The notes: a model not told the origin generated them from the letters alone. Shown: positions 50,594 to 59,762, counted from the stretch's first letter. The stretch: 64,000 nt of DNA from Desulfovibrio sp. X2 (GCF_000422205.1 NZ_ATHV01000022.1:62001-126000), one strand, 5' to 3'. Translations and numbers: made by a program.

Positions 50594-51443
50594 AACCGGC
50601 GGCCCTGCGAAGGGCGGCAACCTCACGCGCGGTCAGTTCCCGGGCCGCTCCCTTGGCGAGTCTTCCCAGGGCGAGCGGCCCGACCGACGTGCGGCGAAGC
50701 CACTGCACGGTGAGCCCGAGATCCCGGCACATGCGCCGGATCTGGCGGTTCACGCCCTGGTGCAGGACAAGCTCGATCTCCGTTCCCCCGGCCTCGCTCC
50801 GCAGGACGCGCGCCCCGACCGGCGCGAGCTTCTCGCCCTCGGCCAGGCGCATGCCGCGCCGCATGACGTCCAGCGCCTTGTCCTCGACCGCGCCGCGCAC
50901 CTTCACGACATAGGTCTTGGCCACGTGGTGGCGTGGGTGAGTCATGCGGTTGACCAGCTCGCCGTCGTCCGTGAGCAGCAGAAGACCCTCGGACATCACG
51001 TCCAGCCTGCCCACGGGCACCAGGCGGCGGCCGCGAAGGGCGTCGGGCACGAGCTCCATGACCGTGGGGCGGCCTTCGGGATCGGAGACGGTGGTGACGG
51101 TGCCCACGGGCTTGTGCAGCAGGAGGTAGGCGTGGGCCTCGGGCGCCGCGTCCACCAGGCGGCCGTCGAACGCGATGGCGTCGCGGCCGGGCTCCACGCG
51201 GCGGCCGGGCTCGAGAACGGTCTCGCCGTTCACGCTCACCCGACCCGCGAAGATGAGTTCGTCCGCCGCACGGCGGGAGCAGACTCCGGCCTGGGCCAGC
51301 GCCTTGTTCAGACGCAGGCCCGATGCCGGAGCCGAGGGCTGTCCAGATGCATGGCCGGATGTATGGCCAGACGCGTGGCCAGACGCGTGAGCGGATGCCG
51401 GGGTCGTGTCGCGCGAGGAAGGTTTGGAAGGCCTTTTCACCAT
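50583..51443 (-). CDS. rluB: Pseudouridine synthase, RluB/RsuA family
   Basis: Converts uridine to pseudouridine in rRNA. An S4 domain follows the repeat tail (RLNKALAQAGVCSRRAADELI near residue 44), then the catalytic domain with GRLDVMSEGLLLLTDDGEL near 142 (Asp) and EGVNRQIRRMC-like HQGVNRQIRRMC near 225. 286 residues. Whether it is RluB (23S) or RsuA/RluE-type cannot be settled, so the symbol is the nearest. The first 40 residues are a low-complexity Ser-Gly-His-Ala tract made by 12-bp DNA repeats. The 3' end overlaps lolA by 11 bases. Confidence 0.85.
   Translation of the reverse strand: MVKRPSKPSSRDTTPASAHASGHASGHTSGHASGQPSAPASGLRLNKALAQAGVCSRRAADELIFAGRVSVNGETVLEPGRRVEPGRDAIAFDGRLVDAAPEAHAYLLLHKPVGTVTTVSDPEGRPTVMELVPDALRGRRLVPVGRLDVMSEGLLLLTDDGELVNRMTHPRHHVAKTYVVKVRGAVEDKALDVMRRGMRLAEGEKLAPVGARVLRSEAGGTEIELVLHQGVNRQIRRMCRDLGLTVQWLRRTSVGPLALGRLAKGAARELTAREVAALRRAAGFTD
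51341..51400. repeat. Five 12-bp tandem units in the rluB 5' end
   Basis: Imperfect units in phase with the reading frame: 51341-51352, 51353-51364, 51365-51376, 51377-51388, 51389-51400. Units three and four are identical (GGCCAGACGCGT). They encode SGHA-type tetrapeptides. Copy number may vary between strains. Confidence 0.85.
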
Positions 51444-51467
51444 GTCTCTTTCACTGGCGTCGGTGCG

Positions 51468-52082
51468 TTAGATCTTGATGACCTTGTCGGCGGCCTGCAG
51501 GCTGGTGACCACGTCGAGCATGTTGGTCGTGTCGCCCACGGCCTTCTTGTCCAGGAGGCCGAAGAAGTCCAGGCAGGTGCCGCAGACCAGGATGGAGACG
51601 CCCTGTCCGGCCAGGGCCTGGAGCTTCTCGAGGCAGGGCGATCCGTGGCAGGCGAGCTTGACGCCGCCGTTGACCAACACGATGCGCCACAGGTCCTCGC
51701 CGAGCTCGGGCAGGGTGGCCAGGAAGTTGACCATGAGCTTGCCGCCCAGGGTGTCGTCGCCCGATCCCACGGTGGCCGAGGTGATGAAGCAGACGGTCTT
51801 CCTGCCCACGGCCTTGAGTTCGGCATCGCTCATGACCTCGCATCCGCAGGGCGCTCCGGCGCCCTCGCCGCGCGTGCCGGTGAGCACCCAGGCCGCACCG
51901 GAGGCCGCGACGTCCACCGCGTATCCCTGCGTGGACAGGAAACGGCTCACGTTTTCCTTGGCCGGCTCGTTGTCCACGGTCACCTTGAGCAGCGCGGGCG
52001 CGTTTTCGTCGATCAGGCGCTTGCAGCGCAGAACGGGCTGCGGGCAGGGAAGCCCCTGGCAGTCCAGTTCGAAATCAGGCAT
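51468..52082 (-). CDS. yedF: Selenium-metabolism sulfurtransferase-like protein YedF
   Basis: 204 residues, two domains. The TusA-like N-terminus has DCQGLPCPQPVLRCKRLI near residue 5 with the Cys-Pro pair. After a linker with the paired Cys motif GAPCGCEV near 83, the DsrE-like C-terminus carries FITSATVGSGDDTLGGKLM near 104 and CGTCLDFFGL near 170. AGGAGG precedes the ATG by six bases. In other bacteria YedF is associated with selenoprotein-containing organisms; its chemistry is unproven. Divergent from msbA across 230 bases. Confidence 0.87.
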   Translation of the reverse strand: MPDFELDCQGLPCPQPVLRCKRLIDENAPALLKVTVDNEPAKENVSRFLSTQGYAVDVAASGAAWVLTGTRGEGAGAPCGCEVMSDAELKAVGRKTVCFITSATVGSGDDTLGGKLMVNFLATLPELGEDLWRIVLVNGGVKLACHGSPCLEKLQALAGQGVSILVCGTCLDFFGLLDKKAVGDTTNMLDVVTSLQAADKVIKI

Positions 52083-52313
52083 AGTGGTCCTCCTGGGTCT
52101 GGGGAAAGTGTATCCTTGCAGGGAAAGCACAGGCCCCAGCGAGGGGTCAAATAGATAAAATCGATCGGGTTGCCAAGCTTCCATCGGTTCCGGCCGGAAC
52201 TCCCGGACTTGCCATGGGAGTGGAAGCACTGTATTTCCGCCCCTGTCCGGGCCGCCGATCGCCCGATCCAGGATTCACCGCCTTCACGTTCACCCATAAG
52301 GATTCGCTTCGAC
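52083..52313. promoter_or_regulatory. Divergent promoter region of yedF and msbA
   Basis: 231 bases. On the minus strand a -35-like TTGGCA and TATTTG lie 17 bases apart near 52150-52180. On the plus strand TTGCCA-N17-TATTTC lies near 52210. Both are only partial matches. The msbA ribosome site TAAGGA is at 52297-52302. Confidence 0.4.
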
Positions 52314-54116
52314 GTGGAAGAAAAGAAAGTTCGTAGCCTGCCGCTCCTCAAGCGCTGCCTCGGCTACTTCCGCCCCTACACGGGCCGCATCATCTTCTCC
52401 TTCCTGAGCATGGCCGTGGTGGCCGCAGCCACGGGCGCGTCGGCCTATCTGGTCAAGCCCGCCCTGGACGACATCTTCATCAACAAGGATGTCCGCTCGC
52501 TCTATTTCCTGCCGCCCCTGTTCGTCCTGGTCATCGCGCTCAAGGGAATAGGCCGCTTCCTGCAGAACTACATCATGCAGGCCTGCGGCCTGCAGGTTCT
52601 GGAACAGATCAGGCGCGACCTCTTCGCCAAGATGGTCCGACTCCCGCTGCGCTTCTTCGAGGACAACCAGGTCGGCATGCTCATGTCGCGCATCATCTAC
52701 GACGTCATGTCCATCCGCAGCAGCCTGCCCGCCGTGGTCATGGTCATCCGCCAGGTGCTGACCGTCCTCTTCCTGATCGGCGTGGTCTTCTACCAGAACG
52801 CCTACCTGGCCTTCTGGGCCGTGCTCGTGCTGCCCCTGGCCCTGTTTCCCTTCGCCTACTTCGGCCGCAAGCTGCGCAAGCTCGGCCGCAAGAACCAGGT
52901 CAAGCTGGCCGACATCTCGGTCTTCCTCCAGGAGTCCTTCAGCGGCATCCGCGTGGTCAAGGCCTTCGCCAACGAGGAGAAGGAGAAGGGCCGCTTCGAG
53001 GAGGAGAACAACCGCCTCATCCGCATCTTCAAGCGCGAACTCGTCTACAACGAACTCTCCTCGCCGGTCATGGAGCTCGTGGGCGCCATCGGCACGGGGC
53101 TGGTCATCTTCTACGGCGGCATGCAGGTCATCCACGGCGAGTCCACGCCGGGCACCTTCTTCTCATTCTGCGCCGGGCTCCTCATGCTCTATGATCCCAT
53201 CAAGAAGATGAACGACTCCAACAAGGACATCCAGCGCGCCCTGGCTGGTGCCGAGCGCGTCTTCGAGATCCTGGATTCCGAAGAGGTCGTCGTCGAGGAG
53301 GAGGGGAGTGCGGAGTTCACGCCGCCGCTCGAGGAACTGCGCTTCGAGGACGTGACCTTCAGCTATCCCGGGTGCTCCCCCGCGCTGAGCGGGGTCTCCT
53401 TCGCCGTGAGGGCAGGGGAGACCGTGGCCGTGGTCGGCCCGTCCGGGTCCGGCAAGACCACCCTGGTCAACCTCATTCCCCGCTTCTACCTTCCGCAGTC
53501 CGGCCGTATCGTGCTCAACGGCCACGACGTGGCGGACTACACCCTGGATTCGCTGCGCCTGGGCGTGGGCATGGTCTCGCAGGACACCTTCCTGTTCAAC
53601 TGCTCCGTGAGCGAGAACATCGCCTACGGCAGGGCCAGCTACACGCAGGAGTCGGTGGAGGAGGCGGCCCGGGCCGCGTTCGCCCACGACTTCATCCTGG
53701 GCCTGCCCAGGGGTTACGACACGGTCATCGGCGAGCGCGGGGTCAAGCTCTCGGGCGGCCAGAAGCAGCGGCTGACCATCGCCCGGGCGCTGCTGAAGAA
53801 CCCGCCGCTGCTCATCCTGGACGAGGCCACCAGCGCGCTCGACACGGAGTCCGAGCGCATCGTCCAGCACGCCCTGGAGAACCTCATGCGCAACCGCACG
53901 AGCATCGTCATTGCGCACAGGCTGTCCACGGTGCTGAACGCCGACCGCATCATGGTCATGGAGAAGGGCAAGGTCATCGCCGAAGGGAGGCATGCCGAGC
54001 TTCTGGAAAGCTGCGCGCTCTATGCACGCCTCTACCAGATGCAGTTCATGGAGCCCCTGGGCAGCGGCAACAGCGAGCAGGCCTGCGGCACGGCCGAACA
54101 GGCCGCGCTGGGATAG
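52314..54116 (+). CDS. msbA: Lipid A export ABC transporter MsbA
   Basis: Flips lipid A core across the inner membrane. GTG 52314 is chosen (TAAGGA 11 bases upstream); an ATG at 52170 adds 48 unconserved residues. Six membrane helices occupy about residues 15-320, and the nucleotide-binding domain follows: VGPSGSGKTTLV near 375 (Walker A), MVSQDTFLF near 420 (Q-loop), LSGGQKQRLTIARALL near 478 (signature), LLILDEATSALDTESE near 500 (Walker B) and IAHRLSTV near 530. 600 residues. The close set msbA, acyltransferase, deacetylase and lpxL suggests one lipid A operon. Confidence 0.93.
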   Translation: MEEKKVRSLPLLKRCLGYFRPYTGRIIFSFLSMAVVAAATGASAYLVKPALDDIFINKDVRSLYFLPPLFVLVIALKGIGRFLQNYIMQACGLQVLEQIRRDLFAKMVRLPLRFFEDNQVGMLMSRIIYDVMSIRSSLPAVVMVIRQVLTVLFLIGVVFYQNAYLAFWAVLVLPLALFPFAYFGRKLRKLGRKNQVKLADISVFLQESFSGIRVVKAFANEEKEKGRFEEENNRLIRIFKRELVYNELSSPVMELVGAIGTGLVIFYGGMQVIHGESTPGTFFSFCAGLLMLYDPIKKMNDSNKDIQRALAGAERVFEILDSEEVVVEEEGSAEFTPPLEELRFEDVTFSYPGCSPALSGVSFAVRAGETVAVVGPSGSGKTTLVNLIPRFYLPQSGRIVLNGHDVADYTLDSLRLGVGMVSQDTFLFNCSVSENIAYGRASYTQESVEEAARAAFAHDFILGLPRGYDTVIGERGVKLSGGQKQRLTIARALLKNPPLLILDEATSALDTESERIVQHALENLMRNRTSIVIAHRLSTVLNADRIMVMEKGKVIAEGRHAELLESCALYARLYQMQFMEPLGSGNSEQACGTAEQAALG

Positions 54117-54131
54117 GCAGGGACCGTCACG

Positions 54132-54770
54132 GTGGCGCTGCGCCTGGATCCCGTCAAGATCGGCCGTATCCTTACGGCGGTCTACAAGCTCTGGTGCTGG
54201 ACCCTTCGCTACACCGTCGAGGGCTATGACGGCGTGCGCGCCCAGCTCGACCAGGGGCGGCGCGTCGTTTTTGTGCTCTGGCACGATGAACTCTTCGCCG
54301 TGCCCTATTACGGTTACGGCAAGAAGCTGCACCTGACCACCGTGGTCAGCCAGAGCAAGGACGGGGAGTTTCTGGCCCAGATCCTGAACGGCCTGTCCAT
54401 CTGCACGGCGCGCGGCTCGAGCCGCCGCGGCGGGCTCCAGGCCCTGCGCGAGGCGCGCCGCTTCATGCGCGAGGAGGGCAGGGACATCGTGGTCACCGTG
54501 GACGGCCCCAAGGGACCCCGCCACAAGGCCAAGGAGGGCGCCATCTACCTCGCGGCCAAGGAGAACGCCCTGCTCCTGCCCATCCGCGCGCACTACGCCC
54601 GTCCCCACGTCTTCGCCAAGGCCTGGGACCGTTTCCAACTGCCCTTGCCCTTCAGCCGCGTGCGCCTGGTGTTCGGCCCCGCTTTCTCCCTCGGGCCGGA
54701 GCCGCTCAAGCCGCAGAACATGCCCGCGGAACTCGCGCGCGTGGAGCAGAGCATTGAGTCCCTCGGCTAG
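54132..54770 (+). CDS. DUF374 lysophospholipid acyltransferase-like protein
   Basis: 212 residues of the DUF374 family, related to acyltransferases of lipid A or phospholipid synthesis. Visible: WHDELFAVPYYG near residue 50, SQSKDGEFLAQIL near 73, ARGSSRRGGLQALREA near 95 and VDGPKGPRHKAKEGAIYLA near 122. The catalytic HX4D-type site of LpxL is not obvious, so its reaction is uncertain. GTG start, 15 bases after msbA. Its 3' end overlaps the next gene by 17 bases. Confidence 0.85.
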   Translation: MALRLDPVKIGRILTAVYKLWCWTLRYTVEGYDGVRAQLDQGRRVVFVLWHDELFAVPYYGYGKKLHLTTVVSQSKDGEFLAQILNGLSICTARGSSRRGGLQALREARRFMREEGRDIVVTVDGPKGPRHKAKEGAIYLAAKENALLLPIRAHYARPHVFAKAWDRFQLPLPFSRVRLVFGPAFSLGPEPLKPQNMPAELARVEQSIESLG

Positions 54771-55695
54771 GCCCGCACCCGGCCGCTCCTCGGTGCCTGT
54801 CCTCTGCTACCACAACATCGGCGGCAACGGCGTCTCCGAAGAGATGTTCGCGGCCCAGATGGCCTGGCTGGCCGATCGCGGGGTCAGGACTCTGCGCCTC
54901 GAGGAGTTGCGGTCGGTTGTGGATGGTGGGAAAGGCGCGACGGCGCTCGACGGTCCCCGCGTGCTGCTGACCTTCGACGACGGCTTCAGGGATCTCTTGA
55001 CCCGCATCGCCCCGGTGCTGCGCCGCCACGGCTTCAGCGCGGTCTCCTTCGTGGTGCCCGACAGGGTGCGGCCGGAGGACGAGGAGGGCGAGGACGCCCC
55101 CATCATCGCGGACAGGGCGCACGAGGCCTTTGTGCAGCGCGGGGAGCGCCGCGCCTGGCTCTCCTGGAGCGAACTGCGCGGGCTTGTGGACGAAGGGGTG
55201 CTGGAGGCGGGGTCCCACTCCCTGCACCATCTGATGTTTCCCGTTTCCGCGCCCAGTCCAGGGCCGGTGCCCGACCACTGGGCCTACGCCCCCTGGAGAG
55301 GCAAGGCAGAAGCTCCTCGGCTCGCTCCGGACACTGCCGGTCCGCTCTGGCTCGCGGAGCAGGGCAGGGCCGAGACCGCGGAAGAATTTAAAGCGAGACT
55401 TGAAGAAAATCTCGCAACAAGCAAACGAATCCTGGAATCGAAGCTTGATAGAGAGGTGGCCTCCCTTGCCTGGCCCTGGGGCAGATGGTCGGCCGACGGC
55501 GTGGATGCGGCCCGGGCAGCTGGTTTCGACCTGCTCTTCACCCTGGAGCGCGGGCCGCTTTGTTCCGGCACGGACGCATCGCGCCTGCCGCGCCTCGAGG
55601 TCCGCAGGCGCAAGGGGCTCGGCTGGTTCGCCTCACGGGTCCACATCTACAGTCGCGCCGTGCTCGCGCGTCTCTATTCGGCCACCCGCTTCTAG
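54754..55695 (+). CDS. Polysaccharide deacetylase family protein (NodB-like)
   Basis: 313 residues. TTG 54754 is supported by GGAG seven bases upstream and overlaps the preceding stop. The NodB core shows LLTFDDGFRDLL near residue 71 (metal-binding Asp) and GSHSLHHLMF near 153 (His pair), then a later LAWPWGRWSADG near 240. No signal peptide is visible, so it may work in the cytoplasm or at the inner membrane face. The neighbours handle lipid A, so a sugar in LPS is a plausible substrate. Possible lipid A modification; unproven. Confidence 0.82.
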   Translation: MSPSARPAPGRSSVPVLCYHNIGGNGVSEEMFAAQMAWLADRGVRTLRLEELRSVVDGGKGATALDGPRVLLTFDDGFRDLLTRIAPVLRRHGFSAVSFVVPDRVRPEDEEGEDAPIIADRAHEAFVQRGERRAWLSWSELRGLVDEGVLEAGSHSLHHLMFPVSAPSPGPVPDHWAYAPWRGKAEAPRLAPDTAGPLWLAEQGRAETAEEFKARLEENLATSKRILESKLDREVASLAWPWGRWSADGVDAARAAGFDLLFTLERGPLCSGTDASRLPRLEVRRRKGLGWFASRVHIYSRAVLARLYSATRF

Positions 55696-55713
55696 GCGAG
55701 GACATCTTTCTCC

Positions 55714-56607
55714 ATGCGCGAACTGCTCTACGAAATCCTGACCTCCGCCGGACGGAGGATGAACTTTGAACAGACCGCACGGCTCGGCAACGCGCTCGGT
55801 GGGCTGCTCTGGCAGGCGCTGCCGGGCAGGCGCAAGCTGGCCGTGGAAGCCATGGTCCGCCATTTGGGCATCTCGAAACCCGAAGCCGGGCGGCTCGCCA
55901 AGGAGAGCTTCCGGCACAATGCCCGGTCCTTCGTGGAGATCATGGTCACGCAGCGCATGGACCCGCGGTTCCTGGCCGAGGGGGTGACCTTCGCCGATCC
56001 GGAGCGGGTACGTTTCCTGGCCGAGACGAAGCGCCCGGTCATCTTCGCCACCGGACACCTCGGCGCCTGGGAACTGCAGACCGGCTCGCTCGGCGCCTTC
56101 GAGGGCAAGCGCAAGATCGTCGTGGTCAGGCGGCCCAAGGATCAGGCCCTGCACGAGGTCATGATGCGCCTGCGCACCAGGCCCATGGTGGACGTGGTGC
56201 CGCACCGCCAGGCCGTGATGCCCGTCCTGCGCATTCTGCGCAAGGGCGGCATGGCCGCCTTCCTCGTGGACCACAACTGCACCCGAGACGAGGCCGTCTT
56301 CCTGCCGTTCCTCGGGCAGACGGCCGCCGTGAACCTCGGGCCGGCGCTCCTGGCCGTGCGCGCCCGGGCCCTGGTGGTGCCGGGCTTCCTGGTCAGGGCG
56401 GAAGACGGGCGCTACGTCCAGCATTTCGACGAGCCGCTGGACACGGCGTCACTCGAGGGCGAGCGCGACGAGAAGGTCCAGGCCACGGCCGAGTTCTACA
56501 CCCGCGCCGTGGAGACCTACGTGCGCCGTTATCCCGAGCAGTGGTTCTGGATGCACAAGCGCTGGAAGACCCGCCCCCCGGAAGAGGACGGCCAGCCCCG
56601 GGCCTAA
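55714..56607 (+). CDS. lpxL: Lipid A biosynthesis acyltransferase (LpxL/HtrB family)
   Basis: Adds a secondary acyl chain to lipid A. 297 residues. The HX4E catalytic site is GHLGAWELQTGS near residue 110, VVRRPKDQALHEVMMRLR near 135 follows, and YPEQWFWMHKRWKTRP closes near 275. The N-terminal segment (about 15-35) may be a membrane anchor. Start ATG 55714, 18 bases after the deacetylase stop; the ribosome site is distant. Which secondary chain it adds (lauroyl or myristoyl) cannot be told. Convergent with the large repeat protein. Confidence 0.88.
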   Translation: MRELLYEILTSAGRRMNFEQTARLGNALGGLLWQALPGRRKLAVEAMVRHLGISKPEAGRLAKESFRHNARSFVEIMVTQRMDPRFLAEGVTFADPERVRFLAETKRPVIFATGHLGAWELQTGSLGAFEGKRKIVVVRRPKDQALHEVMMRLRTRPMVDVVPHRQAVMPVLRILRKGGMAAFLVDHNCTRDEAVFLPFLGQTAAVNLGPALLAVRARALVVPGFLVRAEDGRYVQHFDEPLDTASLEGERDEKVQATAEFYTRAVETYVRRYPEQWFWMHKRWKTRPPEEDGQPRA

Positions 56608-56651
56608 GCGCGCCTTGCCCGCCGCCTGCGCGCGGCGAGGTGACGTATTCC

Positions 56652-58757
56652 CTAGAAAGGATAGGTCCAGCCGGTTCCCGCGGCTCCCGTGCTCCCGGGC
56701 GCGGGCCGTGCCTTCTCCGCCTTGCTCCTGGCGTCTATCTGCTGCAGGAGCTGTTCGGCCTGGTCGCGCTGGCTCTTGCGGTCGGAGTTCTTGATCACCA
56801 TCCCGAGCAGCTCCCTGGCCAAGTCCAGGCGATCCGTGCGTTCGTAGATCTGGGCCGCCCGGTAGAGCGCGGTCAGCTCCCAGATGTTCTCCTGCGGATA
56901 GCTCCAGGCGACCTGCAGATAGTCGTGCAGGGCCTCGTCCGTGCGGCCCTGACCATCCGCGACCTCGGCAAGCCAGAAGAGCGTCTCGGCCTGCTCCGCG
57001 GTGGTCAGCGAATTCTTGTCCTTCCACAGATCCTCGAGCACGACGCGCGAGAAATCGAGCTTGTTTCTGGCTTCGGCCAGCAGGGCGAGCTTGATGCGCT
57101 GCGGCGCGCTCAGGCGCGAGCGGTCCGTGGTGTAGAGCTCCGTGTAGGTCGCCAGGGCCTGATCGTCCCGGCCGAGCTCTATCTCGAGCGCTCCCTTGGC
57201 CTGCAGCCAGTCCACGCGGGCCTTGCCCGAGAGAAGGGCCGGGTTCACGCGGCCGAGGTAGGCGGCCGAGGTTGATATCTCCCCGGCCTTGCCCGCGTCC
57301 GCGGCCAGGCTCACCAGGGCGGCGGCTCCTGCCCGGCTGCCGGGAAAGAGCAGTCCGAGGCGGCGGGCCAGGGCAGGGGAGGGGGAGCCGTCCCAGGAGT
57401 CCGTGAGCGCGGCCAGAAGCAGGCATTGGTCGAATGGATGCCGCGCCGAGGCGTCCAGACATCCGGCGGGCGTCAGTTCGGTCCAGAAGGGGATGCCCGT
57501 GTCGCCATAGGCCGCGAAACCGGCCGCTTCCGTCAGATGGCGCAGCAGTCCGAAGCCCGCCGTGTCGTCGTCCTTGAAAAAGCCGCGCGGAGATTCGCGC
57601 CGGGAAATGCTCAAGGCAAGCTTGAGGGACAGGGGCAGGCGCGAAGGGGCGAGCTCCTTGGCGAGCGCGGAGACACGCGCGGTCTCCTGGCCGAGCAGGG
57701 CGAAGGCGAGGCCGAACTGCTGCAGCCGTTCGGCAGTGAGCGGGTCCACCTGGCTCGAGCCGAGCTCCTTGTCCAGAATCTCCTTCGCCTGCGCCGGGGT
57801 CGCCAGGTCGAGGCGCGTACGCACACTGTTCCAGTCGCGCAGGCTTGGGGCGTGAATCTTCCAGAAAGCTGCGTCGAGAGATCCTGATGCCGTGGCGATG
57901 CCGTCCCAGAATGCAGCCGCCTTGAGCATCCCGGCGCTGCGGAAGGCCGAGAGGTCGGGAACTCCGACGCCGGACTGCAGGCTGCCGAGGAAAATGTTCC
58001 AGTAATCCTTGAATAACGATTGGGAGAGTCCGTCAAGTTCGAGCCGCGCGCCGCGCCAGTCGCCAAGAGCTGCGTGGGCCAGTGTGCGCACGAGGGTTTC
58101 GCGGTCCTGGTCGGTGACCCGCAGGCCGTGGCTTGCCTGGGCATCCGTCAGGGCGCTCCCGGACTTCAGCCGCGTGACCTGGTCCGCCTCGAGCCAGAAG
58201 AGATCTGCGGGCCAGGTGGCTCGTCCGACATCGAGGGCAGCCTTGATCCGCGCGGACGATGCCGCGGCGATGTCGGGATCGGCCGTCTGCTCCTTTTCCC
58301 ACAGCCAGATGCGGCAGACGTCCTCGTACGCCTCGGGAAACCCGGGCTGTTCGCGCAGGCGGGCGGTGTCGTCCCGGGTGGGGGCCGGACCGATGGCCGT
58401 GAGCCATGCCGCAAGGGCTTCCGGGAGTCTGCCGGACTGGCGGGCGGCCTGGCCGAGAAGCCAGAGGCGCTCGTGCTCGAGAGACGGAGAGGAGAAGCCT
58501 GCTGCGCCCTTGAGAAGGCCGAGCGCCGCTTCCGAGCGGGAAAGCTTGAGCAGCAGCCGGGCGCGCTCGAGAATGACCTCAGGCGTCTGGGGCTTCTCGG
58601 AGAGCTCGATGTCGAGGGCGTCATAGGCGCCGTGCTGCTCGAGCCAGGTGGCGAAATCCCCGCCCTTGGCAGTTGGCGTGGCTGCGGACGAGAGCGAGGG
58701 ACATGCGAGAGCGGCGGCAAGGACGAGAGGGACTATTCGACGCGACAGATTGGCCAT
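56652..58757 (-). CDS. Large periplasmic TPR-like repeat protein
   Basis: 701 residues. ATG 58757 gives the signal peptide MANLSRRIVPLVLAAALACP cleaved near SSAA, so it is exported. The rest is helical repeats rich in Leu, Ala and Arg, with TPR-like helices near 35-130 and a clear C-terminal set (about 520-690), e.g. DLARELLGMVIKNSDRK and KLDFSRVVLEDLWKDK. No catalytic motif is seen. It resembles cell-envelope scaffold proteins, but I assign no name. Start chosen over a longer, basic extension to 58871. The upstream kilobase is gene-poor. Confidence 0.8.
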   Translation of the reverse strand: MANLSRRIVPLVLAAALACPSLSSAATPTAKGGDFATWLEQHGAYDALDIELSEKPQTPEVILERARLLLKLSRSEAALGLLKGAAGFSSPSLEHERLWLLGQAARQSGRLPEALAAWLTAIGPAPTRDDTARLREQPGFPEAYEDVCRIWLWEKEQTADPDIAAASSARIKAALDVGRATWPADLFWLEADQVTRLKSGSALTDAQASHGLRVTDQDRETLVRTLAHAALGDWRGARLELDGLSQSLFKDYWNIFLGSLQSGVGVPDLSAFRSAGMLKAAAFWDGIATASGSLDAAFWKIHAPSLRDWNSVRTRLDLATPAQAKEILDKELGSSQVDPLTAERLQQFGLAFALLGQETARVSALAKELAPSRLPLSLKLALSISRRESPRGFFKDDDTAGFGLLRHLTEAAGFAAYGDTGIPFWTELTPAGCLDASARHPFDQCLLLAALTDSWDGSPSPALARRLGLLFPGSRAGAAALVSLAADAGKAGEISTSAAYLGRVNPALLSGKARVDWLQAKGALEIELGRDDQALATYTELYTTDRSRLSAPQRIKLALLAEARNKLDFSRVVLEDLWKDKNSLTTAEQAETLFWLAEVADGQGRTDEALHDYLQVAWSYPQENIWELTALYRAAQIYERTDRLDLARELLGMVIKNSDRKSQRDQAEQLLQQIDARSKAEKARPAPGSTGAAGTGWTYPF

Positions 58758-59692
58758 GGATGCGGAACTCCCTGGGTGATGACGGGAAAACTGCGATTTT
58801 CTAGCAGTGAGCCCCCTTTGTGGCAAGACGCGTGAAGCTGCCTGTTGCGCCCTTTTCCTGGGGGCCTTCATGGGGAATCCACCGGGTGACGCTTGAGAGA
58901 GAATCTCGCTGGCCGAGTTGGGATGAGTTCGGAAGTGGAATGGGTATGGGCCATGTCTCGTGCGGACCGACTTCCGGGACCAGCGAGACCGGTTCCGATC
59001 CGCGCGCCGGGAAAGACTTCATTGTCTCATCCAAGGACCATGACCGGAGGGCATTCGTGAGGCTCGTTTCTGGTGCCTCGTCCCATGGTTTGGATCGGCC
59101 GGCATGGAGTTTCTCGAAAGATTTCGGTGAAGGTTTTCCTGGGTGGGTGAGCCCCATATTTTATAAAGTTAACATAATTTACATTATGGGACAATAAAGG
59201 GGCATCGTACAGGATACCGAAATGACGGACGTAAACATTAGAAGAACGGAAAAGACATGTCATGTAATACGAAATGATGATGCTATGATGTCATATTGAA
59301 GCCTCGACTGCTGCCTCGGATCGGGAACCTGGTTTTGATCCGAAGCCGAAGGTCAGCAGCCGAACGTCAGCCGGACGGCACTGGGAAAATCAAGGCGCGA
59401 TTTCGTTCACGTGGCACGGAAACAGACTTCGGTCTTCATGTCGAAGCTGCCCGGAAATGCATGCCCCGACGCAGCTTGGAAGCCCGGCCCCGCCTCCTGG
59501 GTCCACAAGCCTCCCACAGGTCCCTTCAACGCTTCTCAGCGTCGAACGTGCCCGGGATTGAGGAAATCCCTCTTCCTATCCGCCCTGATCATCTCCAAAG
59601 ACTCTCAAGCCTGGCTCGACATGATCCGGAGGTCCCCTCGTCCCCTCATCGACGATTTCTTCCCTGGGACTTCAGCAGCCTGTTTGCAGGCA
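58758..59692. other. Gene-poor kilobase with an AT-rich patch
   Basis: 935 bases between the repeat protein and the transaldolase terminator. Frames on both strands lack family features. From about 59140 to 59300 the base composition drops to AT-rich, unlike the rest of the window, and includes CATAAT-TTAC-ATTATG at 59173-59188 and several short direct repeats of ATGATG and TGTCAT types. It could be a promoter, a small RNA locus or remnant DNA. Nothing firm can be called. Confidence 0.4.
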
Positions 59693-59693
59693 C

Positions 59694-59723
59694 AAAAAAA
59701 GCCGGGGAAATCCCGGCTTTTTT
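59694..59723. terminator. Bidirectional terminator after transaldolase
   Basis: Stem GCCGGG (59701-59706) and CCCGGC (59712-59717) flanked by seven A residues on one side and six T residues on the other. It terminates the minus-strand transaldolase. Confidence 0.9.
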
Positions 59724-59762
59724 CGGCGCCCGTCTCCGGGCTGTCCTGTGAGGCGAAGAAGA

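Noticed and set aside
59296-59751. Plus-strand frame of 151 codons in the gene-poor region
   Set aside because: Composition is Arg/Pro/Ser-rich, no ribosome site, and it runs through the transaldolase terminator.
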